In this document: one piece after another, positions 1 through 7,256 of the stretch
Position numbering within the stretch: the first letter of the stretch is position 1
Layout: every line of letters starts with the position of its first letter
NCBI GenBank assembly: GCA_036406615.1
Contig: DASXAQ010000117.1
Location: 1-28,245 of the forward strand
Direction of reading: 5' to 3'
DNA: 28,245 nucleotides
From: DASXAQ01 sp036406615
Lineage (GTDB): Bacteria > Actinomycetota > UBA4738
The notes under the pieces: generated by a model
The model's database searches: none
Told to the model about the DNA's origin: nothing
Seen by the model: only the letters and a program-made list of their open reading frames with translations
Translations under genes and position numbers: made by a program

Positions 1-2709
1 GTCGGGCAGCTTCGCGACCTCGATCTCCTCGGCGAAGGGCGGGACGATCCCGGCTGGGCTGGCGGCGGCGATGCGGTCGTGGCGGGCGCGGAATTCTGGC
101 TCGCGCTCCTTCCAGGCGGTCAGCACCGGCGAGGCGATGAAGATCGAGGAGTAGGTACCGGAGGCGATCCCGATCAGCATCGCGAAGGCGAAGTCCTTCA
201 GCGTCGCGCCGCCGAACAGCAGCAGGCAGGTCACCCCGATCACGGTCGAGAAGCTGGTCGCCAGCGAGCGGGTGAGGACCTCGCTCATCGAGCGGTTGAC
301 GATCTGCGAGAACGCCGCCCGCGGCATCCGCGGCATGTTCTCGCGGATGCGGTCGAAGACGATGATCGTGTCGTATAACGAGTAGCCGAGGATGGTCAGG
401 AAGGCGGCGACCGTGCCGCTGCTCACCTCCTGCCCGGTCAGCGAGTAGACCCCGCCGGTGATGAGGATGTCGTGGAACAGCGCGATCAGCACCGGGACTG
501 CGAACTTCGGCTGGAACCGCAGCGCGACGTAGCCGCAGATCAGCAGCATCGAGAAGATGATCGCCTTGGCGGCGTTGTTGGCAACCGACTTGCCGAAGGT
601 CGGCCCGACGCTCTGGTTCTCGAAGCTGTCGGGCTTTATCCCGAAGTCCGACTGAAGCGTCGATCGCGCCTTCTCGACCTGGGCCGGCTGCAGGTCGTGG
701 CTCTGAATCTGGAATGTGTTGCTGCCGAAGTTGGGGTCGTCGACCTGCTGCACCTCGGCATCGCTGATCCCGATCCCGTCCAGCGCCGTGCGCACTCCTT
801 CCTCGTCGGTCGCCTTGACCAGCGTCGTCTTGATCCGCGTCCCCGACTCGAAGTCGATGCCGAGGTTGAGCTGCTTGGTCGCCAGCGAGATCGCGCCGAT
901 GCTCAGGATCACCCCCGAGACCGTGAAGAACCAGCGGCTGGCGCCCATGAAGTCGAAATGCCAGCGGGCTCGCTGGCGGCCGGCCCCGAGCATCGAGGGC
1001 GATCGCAGAAAGCGCGAGTGGCTCATCGTGCTCAGCAGCGCCTGAGTGAAGACGACAGCGGTCAGCAGCGAGACGATCGTGCCGACGCCGAGGGTGAAGG
1101 CGAACCCCTTGACGCCCGCGGTCGCGAGCACGAAGAGGATGAACGCGGTCATCAGCGTGACCACGTTGGCGTCGATGATCGTCGCGATTCCGCGCCGATA
1201 GCCGGCGGCGATCGCAGAGGGCATGGATCTGCCCGCGCGCACCTCCTCCTTGATGCGCTCGAAGATCACGATGTTGGAGTCCGCGGCGACGCCGATCGTG
1301 AGGATCAGGCCGGCGATCCCCGGCAGCGTCAGGGTGATCGGGATCAGCTTGATCAGCGCGAAGAAGATGACCCCGTAGGCGCCCAGCGCGACGCTCGCCA
1401 CGACCCCGAGGAAGCGGTAGAAGGCGATCAGGAAGATCACCACCAGGATCAGGCCGACGACGCCTGCCCTCAGGCCCTCGTGAAGCGCCTGCTCGCCGAG
1501 GGTCGCCGAGACCTCGCTCTGGCTGATCAGCTTCAGGTTGATCGGCAGGGCGCCGATCTTCAGCAGCTTCGCCAGATCCTGGGCCTCCTGGACCTGCAGC
1601 CCGGTGATCTGAGCCCCGTTGCGGCCATCGATGCCGTCCGGGTTCTCCTGGAAGTTGATGATCGGCCGCGAGGCGACCTCGTTGTCGAGCACGACCGCGA
1701 AGTGGCCGGACGCCTGGTCGGGGCTGATCCCGGAGTTGGGCAGGTAGTTGGCGGCCGCGCGCTGGGCGATCTGGCGGGTGACGTCGGAGAACTCCTGCCG
1801 GCCGGTGTCGGTGAAGTCGAAGGTGACGTTCGGCGCGTTTGTCTGCGGGTCGAAGTTCTGCTCGGGGTTCTTGATGTCGGTTCCCGCGACCGCCGGCTTG
1901 TCCTTGATCGCGTACCAGCCCGGCGGATGCTCGTCGGGCGGGACGGCAACTCCGTCGTCGCCGATCGGTTGCTCGGAGACGACCAGCGTGCCCTCGGGCA
2001 CCTTGATCACGATCCCGTTCTTGGGCCGCTTCTCGCCGGTCGGGCTGACGAACAGGTCGGCGCGCTTGGTCTCGGGCCCGGCGATCAGCTTGTGCGGCGG
2101 CCTTTTGGCGAAAAGGTAGTAGCGGGCGGGCGCGGTGCAGTCGTTGCAGTCGGACTTGGGCGGCTGCTCGGAGGCGATCAGGGCCGCGTCGTATGCGTTC
2201 GGCTCGGCGCCCGAGTTGATCAACTGCTGGTTGAGGATGTCGGTCGGCTCGCGGTGGGCCTTACGCCATTCGTCCTGGAGGGCGATCAGCGGCCCCGACG
2301 GCGGGGCGGCACCCGGCGTCCCGGCGATCTCTCGCGCCGGCCCGAGCAGGTTGGGCTCCCAGTCGTAGAAGTAGAGCTGCGCGGTGGTCCCGACCTGGTC
2401 GGCGGCCCGGCCTGCGTTCTTGACGTCGGGCAGCCCGACGCTGATCTCGTCGGTGCCGAGGCGCGAGATCTCCGGCTCGGCGACGCCGAAGGCGTCGATC
2501 CGCTCGCGGATGATGTCGATCGAGCGGTCGATCGCCTCGCCGTTTACCTCCGGCTGCTGCGGAGTCGGACGCCCCTCGTAGACGAGCTCGACGCCACCCC
2601 GCAGGTCGAGGCCGAGCTGCGTCTTGTGGGTGGCGATGATCAGGGCCGAAACCCCGATCAGGCCGGCGACGAACAGCAGGACGAAGAGGTTGCGGCGGCG
2701 CCCGCCCAT
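1..2709 (-). CDS. secDF: SecDF fused protein-export membrane protein (C-terminus cut by window edge)
   Basis: Accessory subunit of the Sec translocase that uses the proton gradient to help pull secreted proteins across the membrane. The minus-strand frame is open from the ATG at 2709 to base 1 (903 residues, no stop reached), carrying a complete SecD part followed in frame by SecF. SecD signs are an N-terminal membrane segment (about 7-27), LGLDLRGG near residues 32-39, a large periplasmic insert, and a membrane block with GVAADSNIVIFERI. SecF signs begin near residue 573: LGIDFESGT and GYSLYDTIIVFDRIREN. No stop separates the two halves; the join is a short polar linker around HSRFLRSPSML. 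The start lies 5 bp after the stop of the zinc-ribbon/PAS gene, so the two are probably co-transcribed. Most actinobacteria, as I recall, keep secD and secF separate, so the fusion is notable. Family assignment is certain; the true C-terminus is unknown. Confidence 0.95.
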   Translation of the reverse strand, partial: MGGRRRNLFVLLFVAGLIGVSALIIATHKTQLGLDLRGGVELVYEGRPTPQQPEVNGEAIDRSIDIIRERIDAFGVAEPEISRLGTDEISVGLPDVKNAGRAADQVGTTAQLYFYDWEPNLLGPAREIAGTPGAAPPSGPLIALQDEWRKAHREPTDILNQQLINSGAEPNAYDAALIASEQPPKSDCNDCTAPARYYLFAKRPPHKLIAGPETKRADLFVSPTGEKRPKNGIVIKVPEGTLVVSEQPIGDDGVAVPPDEHPPGWYAIKDKPAVAGTDIKNPEQNFDPQTNAPNVTFDFTDTGRQEFSDVTRQIAQRAAANYLPNSGISPDQASGHFAVVLDNEVASRPIINFQENPDGIDGRNGAQITGLQVQEAQDLAKLLKIGALPINLKLISQSEVSATLGEQALHEGLRAGVVGLILVVIFLIAFYRFLGVVASVALGAYGVIFFALIKLIPITLTLPGIAGLILTIGVAADSNIVIFERIKEEVRAGRSMPSAIAAGYRRGIATIIDANVVTLMTAFILFVLATAGVKGFAFTLGVGTIVSLLTAVVFTQALLSTMSHSRFLRSPSMLGAGRQRARWHFDFMGASRWFFTVSGVILSIGAISLATKQLNLGIDFESGTRIKTTLVKATDEEGVRTALDGIGISDAEVQQVDDPNFGSNTFQIQSHDLQPAQVEKARSTLQSDFGIKPDSFENQSVGPTFGKSVANNAAKAIIFSMLLICGYVALRFQPKFAVPVLIALFHDILITGGVYSLTGQEVSSGTVAAFLTILGYSLYDTIIVFDRIRENMPRMPRAAFSQIVNRSMSEVLTRSLATSFSTVIGVTCLLLFGGATLKDFAFAMLIGIASGTYSSIFIASPVLTAWKEREPEFRARHDRIAAASPAGIVPPFAEEIEVAKLPD

Positions 2710-2714
2710 GGCCG

Positions 2715-3203
2715 CTAGTTGTCGGGCGTGAGAACGATCAGCAGCCCGCCGTCCTCGTCGTAGCCGGGGAAGACGTCGGCAACCGCCTCGGCCGGCAGGT
2801 CACCCTCGGCATTGACCGAGACCCGCTTGCCGAGCGAGCGGACCCCCCATTCGAGCGAGGTCTCGATCGGGTCGGTGTTGCCGTCGCCATTGGTGTCGGC
2901 CTCCTCGCCCCCGTCACCCTCGTCGATCCACTGAAGACCGAGGACTTCCTTGACCGGCCGCCCCATCACCTGGTCCTCGGCGAGGCCGGTGAGCTCGAAG
3001 CTCCCGCGCCCGGCGCCGATCACGCGGCCCTCCTTGTCGCAGACGAAGAAGGCGGCATTGGGGGCCGGGTAGTAGTCGTCGAGAAGCTCGAACAGGAAGC
3101 CGAACCCGCACTTCGAGCAGCCCTTTGGCCGGCTGCTGAAGCCCGCGTTCCGGTCTCCGCTGACCTCCCGGTTCCCGCAGTTGGGGCAGATGAAGAACGG
3201 CAT
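2715..3203 (-). CDS. Zinc-ribbon plus PAS-like domain protein
   Basis: A 162-residue soluble protein of unknown function. Residues 6-33 form a zinc-ribbon-like module with two CxxC pairs (C6/C9 and C29/C32). Residues about 40-160 read as a PAS-like fold: an NAAFFVCDKEGRVIGAG strand pair, then FELTGLAEDQVMGRPVKEVLG, typical of a PAS alpha/beta core, and a final GGLLIVLTPDN strand. Between PAS elements there is an acidic insert (about 94-118) whose residues 103-114, DTNGDGNTDPIE, match an EF-hand/dockerin-type calcium loop (D, N, D, G, N, D, E at positions 1, 3, 5, 6, 7, 9, 12). The gene sits between ruvB and secDF, ending 5 bp before secDF. No enzymatic or output domain is visible, so it may act as a small sensor or adaptor; that role is inference. 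The domain call rests on motif reading by eye. Confidence 0.8.
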   Translation of the reverse strand: MPFFICPNCGNREVSGDRNAGFSSRPKGCSKCGFGFLFELLDDYYPAPNAAFFVCDKEGRVIGAGRGSFELTGLAEDQVMGRPVKEVLGLQWIDEGDGGEEADTNGDGNTDPIETSLEWGVRSLGKRVSVNAEGDLPAEAVADVFPGYDEDGGLLIVLTPDN

Positions 3204-3212
3204 GCTGAGAAC

Positions 3213-3218
3213 AGGCTA
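3213..3218 (-). promoter_or_regulatory. Candidate -10 box for the zinc-ribbon/PAS gene
   Basis: Read on the minus strand this is TAGCCT, fitting the actinobacterial TANNNT -10 pattern, 9 nt upstream of the ATG at 3203. No Shine-Dalgarno is visible in that gap, so a leaderless or very short-leader transcript is possible. No convincing -35 element was found. It lies in the 62-bp gap after ruvB. Confidence 0.3.
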
Positions 3219-3265
3219 CAAATTGGGCGCCGCCGAATAGCCGAAGCGTCGAGCCGGACCCCGTC

Positions 3266-4363
3266 CTAGAACAGGGTCGCGGCGCCCTCCGGCACGGGGA
3301 TGTCGAGATGCTCGAAGGCCCGCTGGGTGAGGACCCGGCCCCGCGGGGTGCGCTTCAGCAGCCCCTCCTGGAGCAGGTACGGCTCCAGCACGTCTTCGAT
3401 CGTGTCCTCCTCCTCGCCGACCGCGACGGCAAGGGTCGAGAGGCCGACAGGGCCGCCGTTGAACTTGGTCGCGATCGTCTCCAGAAGGATGCGGTCGTGG
3501 CGGTCGAGGCCTGCGAGGTCGACCTCGAGCATCTCCAGCGCCGCCTCGGCGACCCCCGCCGTGACAGCCCCCTCGCTCTTGACCTGGGCGAAGTCGCGCA
3601 CCCTCCGCAGCAGCCGGTTGGCGACCCGCGGCGTGCCCCGCGACCGTCCGGCGATCTCGGCCGCTCCCCCCTCGTCGATCTCGATCGCCAGGATGCCGGC
3701 CGAACGCCGGACGATCCGCGACAGGTCCGAGGCCGAGTAGTAGTCGAGCCGCGGCGAGAAGCCGAATCGCTCACGCAGCGGCAGCGTGATCAGTCCCGGC
3801 CGGGTCGTCGCGGCCACGAGCGTGAACCGGGGGAGATCGAGCCGGATGCTTCGCGCCGACGGCCCCTTGCCGATCACGACGTCGAGCTTGAACTCCTCCA
3901 GCGCCGGGTACAGCACCTCCTCGACCGCGCGCGGCATCCGGTGCACCTCGTCGACGAACAGGACGTCGCCCTCTTCGAGATTGGTGAGGATCGCCGCGAG
4001 ATCTCCGGCACGCTCCAGCGCCGGGCCCGAGGTGGGACGGAACGCGACCTCGATCTCGTTGGCGACGATCCCGGCAAGGGTCGTCTTGCCGAGGCCCGGC
4101 GGCCCCGAGAGCAGGATGTGGTCCACCGGCTCGCCCCGACGGCGGGCGCCCTCGATGAGCAGGCCGAGCTGTTCCTTGATGCGGGGCTGTCCGACGAACT
4201 CCGACAACGACCGCGGCCGTAGCGCGGCGTCGAACTCGGACTCCTCGGGGCGCACGTCGGTCGCCACCAGGCGGACGTCGCCGGGTTCGAACTCCTCCAG
4301 GTCCAGGTCGGCAGCCCCCGGCTCCCGGGTTCGCCCGCCGCCTGCCTGCCGGCCGGCCGTCAC
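3266..4363 (-). CDS. ruvB: Holliday junction branch-migration ATPase RuvB
   Basis: Hexameric AAA+ motor that, with RuvA, drives branch migration of Holliday junctions in recombinational repair. The 365-residue product has Walker A GPPGLGKT at residues 87-94, Walker B VLFVDEVHR around 134-142, sensor-1 region LVAATTRPG around 182-190, the LPLRERFGF segment, and a C-terminal winged-helix region (FNGGPVGLSTLAVAVGEE) typical of RuvB. An N-terminal extension of about 30-40 residues precedes the conserved core (ALRPRSLSEFVGQ). The start is GTG at 4363, overlapping the ruvA stop as GTGA, with GGAG about 8 nt upstream. It is the last gene of a ruvC-ruvA-ruvB set and is followed by a 62-bp gap. Nothing looks broken. 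Confidence 0.97.
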   Translation of the reverse strand: MTAGRQAGGGRTREPGAADLDLEEFEPGDVRLVATDVRPEESEFDAALRPRSLSEFVGQPRIKEQLGLLIEGARRRGEPVDHILLSGPPGLGKTTLAGIVANEIEVAFRPTSGPALERAGDLAAILTNLEEGDVLFVDEVHRMPRAVEEVLYPALEEFKLDVVIGKGPSARSIRLDLPRFTLVAATTRPGLITLPLRERFGFSPRLDYYSASDLSRIVRRSAGILAIEIDEGGAAEIAGRSRGTPRVANRLLRRVRDFAQVKSEGAVTAGVAEAALEMLEVDLAGLDRHDRILLETIATKFNGGPVGLSTLAVAVGEEEDTIEDVLEPYLLQEGLLKRTPRGRVLTQRAFEHLDIPVPEGAATLF

Positions 4364-4929
4364 CGGCCCACTCCGCGCAGCGCCTCTCGCAGCAGCTCCT
4401 CGACGGGGCGGTCGCCGTTCGGCGGGATCGCGGCCACGGCCTCACGAGCCTCCTGCGCCGACAGCCCGAGCGCCAGCAGGGCCTCGCGCACCTCGGCCAG
4501 CGGGCCGGTCGCCTCGGGCTCTCCACCGGCGCCCAGGCGATCCTTCAAGTCCAGGATGATCCGCGCCGCCACCTTCTTGCCGACGCCCGGCGCGAGCGCG
4601 AGCGCGTCGGCGTCCCCGCTCGCGATGGCGCGGCGCAGGGCATCCACCGAGAGCACCGACAGGATGGCGATCGCCATCTTCGGTCCGACCCCCGTGACCG
4701 TCACGAGCGCATCGAACGCGCTGCGCTCGTCCGGGGACGCGAATCCGTACAGGATCATCTGGTCGTCGCGAACTTGCAGCCGTGTGTACAGACGCGCGAC
4801 GCGCCCGGCCGCCGGCAGGGACGCCAACGTGCCCGCCGGCACCAGGACCTCATACCCGACGCCTCCGGCCGACAGCACGACGCGGTCCCCCGCCTTCTCG
4901 GCCACGCGCCCTTCGAGCAACGAGATCAA
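4360..4929 (-). CDS. ruvA: Holliday junction DNA-binding protein RuvA
   Basis: Tetrameric protein that binds the four-way junction and loads RuvB. The product is 189 residues, normal for the family. It begins ISLLEGRV, the standard RuvA N-terminal OB-fold start, and carries two helix-hairpin-helix elements, TGVGPKMAIAIL (79-90) and PGVGKKVAARIILDLKD (114-130). A flexible linker (about 131-145) and the small C-terminal RuvB-binding domain follow. The reading frame is open further upstream, but the start is the TTG at 4929: it gives the conserved N-terminus, has GGAGG 7 nt upstream, and overlaps the ruvC stop as TTGA. It also overlaps ruvB by GTGA, so all three ruv genes are translationally coupled. 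Confidence 0.96.
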   Translation of the reverse strand: MISLLEGRVAEKAGDRVVLSAGGVGYEVLVPAGTLASLPAAGRVARLYTRLQVRDDQMILYGFASPDERSAFDALVTVTGVGPKMAIAILSVLSVDALRRAIASGDADALALAPGVGKKVAARIILDLKDRLGAGGEPEATGPLAEVREALLALGLSAQEAREAVAAIPPNGDRPVEELLREALRGVGR

Positions 4930-5435
4930 CGAACAGCCTCCTCCGCCAGCCGGCGCATGCGCGACTGCTGCAGGTGGCACACCGCGATGGCGACCGCGTC
5001 GGCGGCGTCCGGCTGCTCGGGCACCGCCGGCGCGCCGAGGATCAGGGTCAGCGCGCGCCGCACCTGCTCCTTGGACGCGTTGCCGACGCCCGCGACCGCC
5101 ATCTTGACCTCGAGGGGGGCGTACTCGCGAACCTCGAGCCCCGCGTCGGCGGCGGCCAGCAGGATCGCCCCCGACGCGCGCGCCACCTCCATCGCGCTCG
5201 CCGTGTTGCGACCCCACATCAGCCGTTCCATCGCCACCGCATCCGGCGCATGGCGTGCGATCGCCTGGCGGACCGCCGCGTAGACGCGGCGCAGGCGCGC
5301 GCCGTCGGACAGGCCCGAGGGGGTTCGAAGCGTCGCGGCCCAGGCGACGGCCGGCCGGCGCTCACCCCGCGCGACGGCGGCCATGCCCAGCGTGGCCATC
5401 CCCGGGTCGACGCCCAGCACGGTGCGATCGAACAT
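4926..5435 (-). CDS. ruvC: Crossover junction endodeoxyribonuclease RuvC
   Basis: Dimeric RNase H-fold resolvase that nicks Holliday junctions symmetrically. The 169-residue product has the expected acidic active-site residues: D10 in LGVDPG, E70 in AVAMERLMW, and D143 and D146 in QPDAADAVAIA. The 'WGRNTASAMEVARASG' helix is typical. It is the first of the three coupled ruv genes and lies 46 bp after yebC, the usual yebC-ruvC order. The C-terminus ends at a TGA that is shared with the TTG start of ruvA. The ATG at 5435 is the natural start since it places VLGVDPG at the N-terminus; its Shine-Dalgarno is weak. Confidence 0.96.
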   Translation of the reverse strand: MFDRTVLGVDPGMATLGMAAVARGERRPAVAWAATLRTPSGLSDGARLRRVYAAVRQAIARHAPDAVAMERLMWGRNTASAMEVARASGAILLAAADAGLEVREYAPLEVKMAVAGVGNASKEQVRRALTLILGAPAVPEQPDAADAVAIAVCHLQQSRMRRLAEEAVR

Positions 5436-5481
5436 ACGTTCAGCGCAGCCTACGCCGGGCCCGTGACCGACGCAACGATCG

Positions 5482-6234
5482 TCAGCCGACCTCGGCCAGA
5501 ACCTCGTCGGGGATGTCGAAGTTCGCGTGCACGGTCTGGACGTCGTCGAGGTCCTCGAGCGCCTCGATCAGCCGCAGGACGGACGCGGCGCGGTCGGCGC
5601 CGACCGGCACGGTGGTCTGCGGCAGCATGGTGAGCTCGGCCGAGGCGATGGGGATGCCCGCCCCCTCCAGGGACGCGCGCACGTCGCGCAGGGATTCGGG
5701 GTCGGTCACGATCTCCCACTGGTCGCCCGCGTCGGTGAGATCGTCGGCGCCGGCCTCCACGATGACCTCCAGGATGCGGTCCTCCGGCGGGGCGGTGGCC
5801 TTCTCGATCTCGATCAGGCCGCGGCGCGTGAACATCCACGCGACGCTGCCCTGCTCGCCGAGGTTGCCGCTGTGGCGAGAGAACGCGTGGCGGATCTCCT
5901 GGCCGGTGCGGTTGCGGTTGTCGGTCATCGCCTCGATGAGGATGGCGACGCCGGCGGGGCCGTAGCCCTCGTAGACCGCTTCCTCGTAGCGCGCGCCGCC
6001 TTCCTCCGCGCCTCCGCCGCGCTTGATCGCCCGCTCGATGTTGTCCCACGGCACGGACGCGTCGCGCGCCTTGTCGACGGCCGAGGCTAGCGTCATGTTG
6101 GCGTCGACGCTCGGACCGCCCTCCCGCGCCGCGACCTCGATCGCGCGCAACAGCTTCGCGAACGCCTGGCTCCGCTTGGCGTCCTGCGCGCCCTTGCGGC
6201 GCTTGATCGTGCTCCACTTCGAGTGCCCGGACAT
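5482..6234 (-). CDS. yebC: YebC/PmpR family protein (TACO1 type)
   Basis: Member of the YebC/TACO1 family, described in different bacteria as a transcriptional regulator or as a factor that helps ribosomes translate difficult sequences such as proline runs. The 250-residue product starts MSGHSKWSTIKRRKGAQDAK, the family signature, and includes RAIEVAAREGG, PWDNIERAIKRG, YEGYGPAGVAILIE and DNRNRTGQEIRHAFSRHSGNLG, all strongly conserved. Length and domain order are normal. No Shine-Dalgarno lies before the ATG; a TAGTCT box sits 9 nt upstream. A 46-bp gap separates it from ruvC, and the gene order matches actinobacterial yebC-ruvCAB. Confidence 0.97.
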   Translation of the reverse strand: MSGHSKWSTIKRRKGAQDAKRSQAFAKLLRAIEVAAREGGPSVDANMTLASAVDKARDASVPWDNIERAIKRGGGAEEGGARYEEAVYEGYGPAGVAILIEAMTDNRNRTGQEIRHAFSRHSGNLGEQGSVAWMFTRRGLIEIEKATAPPEDRILEVIVEAGADDLTDAGDQWEIVTDPESLRDVRASLEGAGIPIASAELTMLPQTTVPVGADRAASVLRLIEALEDLDDVQTVHANFDIPDEVLAEVG

Positions 6235-6243
6235 CTCGCAAGA

Positions 6244-6249
6244 AGACTA
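6244..6249 (-). promoter_or_regulatory. Candidate -10 box for yebC
   Basis: On the minus strand this reads TAGTCT (TANNNT), 9 nt from the yebC ATG, with no Shine-Dalgarno between. The spacing suggests a transcript with almost no leader. No clear -35 was seen. Confidence 0.35.
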
Positions 6250-6272
6250 GCGAACCGCCCCCCGAGCGTCCC

Positions 6273-6287
6273 CCGGCCGTTCGCCGG
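6273..6287. terminator. Possible weak hairpin between pdxT and yebC
   Basis: CCGGC and GCCGG (6273-6277 and 6283-6287) form a 5-bp inverted repeat with a 5-nt loop in the 64-bp gap after the pdxT stop. It lacks a U-run. It could be a weak terminator or chance in GC-rich DNA. Confidence 0.25.
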
Positions 6288-6298
6288 AACCTGCGCGC

Positions 6299-6859
6299 TC
6301 AGCCTGCGAGGTCCAGAACCAGCCGGTGCAGCCGCGGATCGCCCGCGATCTCCGGGTGGAACGCCGTCGCGAGGAGCGACCCCTGCCGCACCGCGATGGG
6401 GACGCCATCGTGCTCGGCGAGGACCCGCACCGAAGGGCCGGCGCGCACCACCTGGGGGGCTCGGATGAACACCGCACGGACCGGCCCCACGTCCCCGACG
6501 TCCACGTCGGCCTCGAAGGAGTCGACCTGACGCCCGTACGCGTTGCGGCGGACCGCGACGTCCATCACGCCGAGCAACGCGTCGCCGTCCACCACCTCGG
6601 CGGCCATCGCGATCATGCCGGCGCACGTGCCGAACAGCGGCATGCCCGCGTTCGCCCGCTCGCGAATGGGCTCGACCAGCCCGTAGATTCGCGCGAGCCT
6701 GCCGATCGTGGTGGACTCGCCACCCGGGATGGACAGGCACGCGACCTCGGCCAGGTCGTCCGGCGTCCGGACGAGCACGGGCGCGGCGCCGCACGCCGCG
6801 AACATCGCGGCGTGCTCACGGAAGTCGCCCTGCAGGGCCAGCACGCCGGCCTTGGTCAC
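6299..6859 (-). CDS. pdxT: Pyridoxal 5'-phosphate synthase glutaminase subunit PdxT
   Basis: Class-I type glutaminase that releases ammonia from glutamine and channels it to PdxS for PLP synthesis. The 186-residue product begins TKAGVLALQGDFREH and has the PGGEST oxyanion segment, the catalytic cysteine in FGTCAGM, and the His/Glu pair in AFHPEI near the C-terminus, completing the Cys-His-Glu triad. The frame is open further upstream, but the GTG at 6859 gives the conserved N-terminus, has GGGAGG 7 nt upstream, and overlaps the stop of the VOC gene as GTGA. It is the third gene of a pdxS-VOC-pdxT group. Confidence 0.96.
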   Translation of the reverse strand: MTKAGVLALQGDFREHAAMFAACGAAPVLVRTPDDLAEVACLSIPGGESTTIGRLARIYGLVEPIRERANAGMPLFGTCAGMIAMAAEVVDGDALLGVMDVAVRRNAYGRQVDSFEADVDVGDVGPVRAVFIRAPQVVRAGPSVRVLAEHDGVPIAVRQGSLLATAFHPEIAGDPRLHRLVLDLAG

Positions 6860-7218
6860 CCCACGACCTCCCACGCGACTTCGACGCGATGGCCGTCGGG
6901 GTCGAGGCACTTGAACCCGACCATCGCCGGCTCCTCCGTGTCCTCGACGATCGGCACGCCGTCGGCCACCAGGCGCGCGCGCAGCGCACGGACCTCGTCC
7001 GGCGAGTCGAGATCGAACCCGAAGTGATCGAACGCGGCCGGCACGTCGCCACCGCCGCCCGGCCCGAGCGCCAGCGAGAACCCGGCGGCGTCGCGCACGA
7101 TCAGCACGCCGTCGGGATACATCGTCGCGGGACCGGCGTCGAACCCGAAGTACCGTTCGTAGAACGCGCGGGCCCGCTGCTGGTCGGCCACCACGATCGC
7201 CACGTGGGTGACGGTCAC
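6856..7218 (-). CDS. VOC-superfamily (glyoxalase/bleomycin-resistance type) protein
   Basis: Small 120-residue vicinal-oxygen-chelate protein made of two beta-alpha-beta-beta-beta modules. The pattern is clear: THVAIVVADQQRARAFYERYFGF at the start, then GVLIVRDAAGFSLALGP, DHFGFDLDS and DPDGHRVEVAWE. Likely metal ligands are H5, H65 and E113. The fourth glyoxalase-I ligand, a Glu normally at the end of the first module, appears to be Ala or Leu (SLALGP), so classical glyoxalase I activity is doubtful. The GTG at 7218 has GGGGAG about 9 nt upstream. The gene lies 38 bp after pdxS and overlaps pdxT by GTGA, which ties its expression to PLP synthase. Its substrate is unknown; a link to the triose-phosphate or aldehyde substrates of PdxS is only inference. 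Confidence 0.88.
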   Translation of the reverse strand: MTVTHVAIVVADQQRARAFYERYFGFDAGPATMYPDGVLIVRDAAGFSLALGPGGGGDVPAAFDHFGFDLDSPDEVRALRARLVADGVPIVEDTEEPAMVGFKCLDPDGHRVEVAWEVVG

Positions 7219-7256
7219 CGCCCGGCGCTCCCCGATGGACGCTCGGCCGGCCCCCG

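Noticed and set aside
472..2718. A 748-codon plus-strand open frame opposite secDF
   Set aside because: It is the mirror of a real gene in GC-rich DNA; its translation is rich in R, D, G, Q and V without domain pattern, while the minus strand encodes clear SecD and SecF motifs.
4300..4400. A possible assembly join between the ruvB/secDF part and the ruvA part
   Set aside because: The ruvA-ruvB overlap is a normal GTGA junction and composition looks alike on both sides.
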